DNA of 64,000 bases from Elephas maximus indicus (lineage: Eukaryota > Chordata > Mammalia > Proboscidea > Elephantidae). A program made the translations under genes and the position numbers. The stretch spans positions 372,001 to 436,000 of the forward strand of contig NW_026060238.1 in NCBI RefSeq assembly GCF_024166365.1. Direction: 5' to 3'. Of the stretch, positions 63,544 through 64,000 are shown piece by piece (position 1 is the first letter of the stretch; each line of letters starts with the position of its first letter). Below the pieces are notes generated by a model, which saw nothing but the letters and a program-made list of their open reading frames with translations, did no database searches and was not told the origin of the DNA.

Positions 63544-64000
63544 CTCAATAAACATAAAATCTATGAAAGTGAAAGACATGAAAAAAAATCCACAAACAAA
63601 AGGAATTCAGTACAGGAGAGAAAGAGGTATGAAGAAAACATCTGCACCACACACACATACACACACACAAAAAGCACTACAAAATGACAGCAATAAACTC
63701 ATACCTATCAATAATCATACTGAATGTAAATGGCTTAAATGTACTTGTAAAGATACAGAGAGTGACAGAATGGGTTAAAAAAACAGAATTTACCAAAATG
63801 CTGTCTACAAGAGGCACACCTTAGAAATGAAGACATAAATATATTAAAAATGAAAGGATAGAAAATAATATAGTATGCAAATGACAAACTAAAAGGGAAC
63901 AGGAGAGACAATACTTATCTCAGATAACACAGACTTTAAAACAAAAATCATAAAAGATAAGGAAGGACATTATATAAGGATTAAAGGAACAAGCCACCAT
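63544..64000 (+). mobile_element. L1 ORF2 start (endonuclease region), sense, runs off the window
   Basis: An ATG at 63684 begins the ORF2 N-terminus: MTAINSYLSIIILNVNGLN, with the Asn-rich motif LNVNGLN of the L1 apurinic-type endonuclease, then VTEWVKK. Stops occur from about codon 50, so the copy is dead. The nucleotide order through 'catcataaaagataaggaag' and 'gacattatataaggattaaa' matches the L1 ORF2 endonuclease region to the window edge. Confidence 0.85.

Overview
This is a mammalian window, almost certainly afrotherian and probably elephant-like. The basis is several copies of a tRNA-type SINE with the afrotherian body (a box like GTGGCACAGTGGTTAAG near its start, then ACTATGGGG and GGGTCACTATGAGTTGG). 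There are also two RTE-clade LINE fragments whose 3' ends carry the same 'TTGAGTCGGTTCCGACTCAT' type tail as those SINEs. The species within Afrotheria is not decidable from this alone.

The first two thirds (1 to about 41.4 kb) is one compound satellite domain with no recognisable gene. It consists of a degenerate 7-bp satellite (ATAGAAT on one strand, ATTCTAT on the other), a GC-richer macrosatellite, a 32-bp minisatellite, and the same 7-bp satellite again in the opposite orientation. In order: 1-310 A-rich orientation; 311-5220 T-rich orientation (an inversion junction lies at about 311); 5221-20226 a macrosatellite of about 2.70 kb units, each a dimer of two diverged monomers of about 1.35 kb; 20227-23409 a CpG-rich 32-bp minisatellite with a superimposed repeat of about 0.93 kb; 23410-41445 the 7-bp satellite in A-rich orientation, with a higher-order period of about 3.5 kb and one antisense RTE LINE insertion (40031-40756). 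Nearly all long open frames here are by-products of repeat units that lack stop codons on one strand. I found no protein family in them.

The last third (41.4-64 kb) is ordinary AT-rich intergenic DNA built from interspersed repeats. They include MaLR-type LTRs in both orientations, an antisense solo LTR of another type, two copies of an L1 3' UTR, several L1 ORF2 fragments, L2, MIR, SINEs and a microsatellite. From 59.3 kb to the right edge lies a long decayed sense L1 with an internally repeated 5' region, ORF1 remnants, an LTR insertion and the start of ORF2.

The only recognisable protein-coding locus is a single-exon class II olfactory receptor of the OR6C type on the minus strand (52942-53877). 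Its frame is open for a full-length receptor, but the codon at the expected start is ACG and there is no in-frame ATG upstream. It also lacks two highly conserved OR residues, so I annotate it as a probable pseudogene.

The most notable content is the compound satellite. The 2.7 kb dimeric unit carries two conserved regulatory-looking sequences in register: a CTCF-like core in every B monomer, and an inverted-CCAAT / ETS / X-box-like block in the A monomers.
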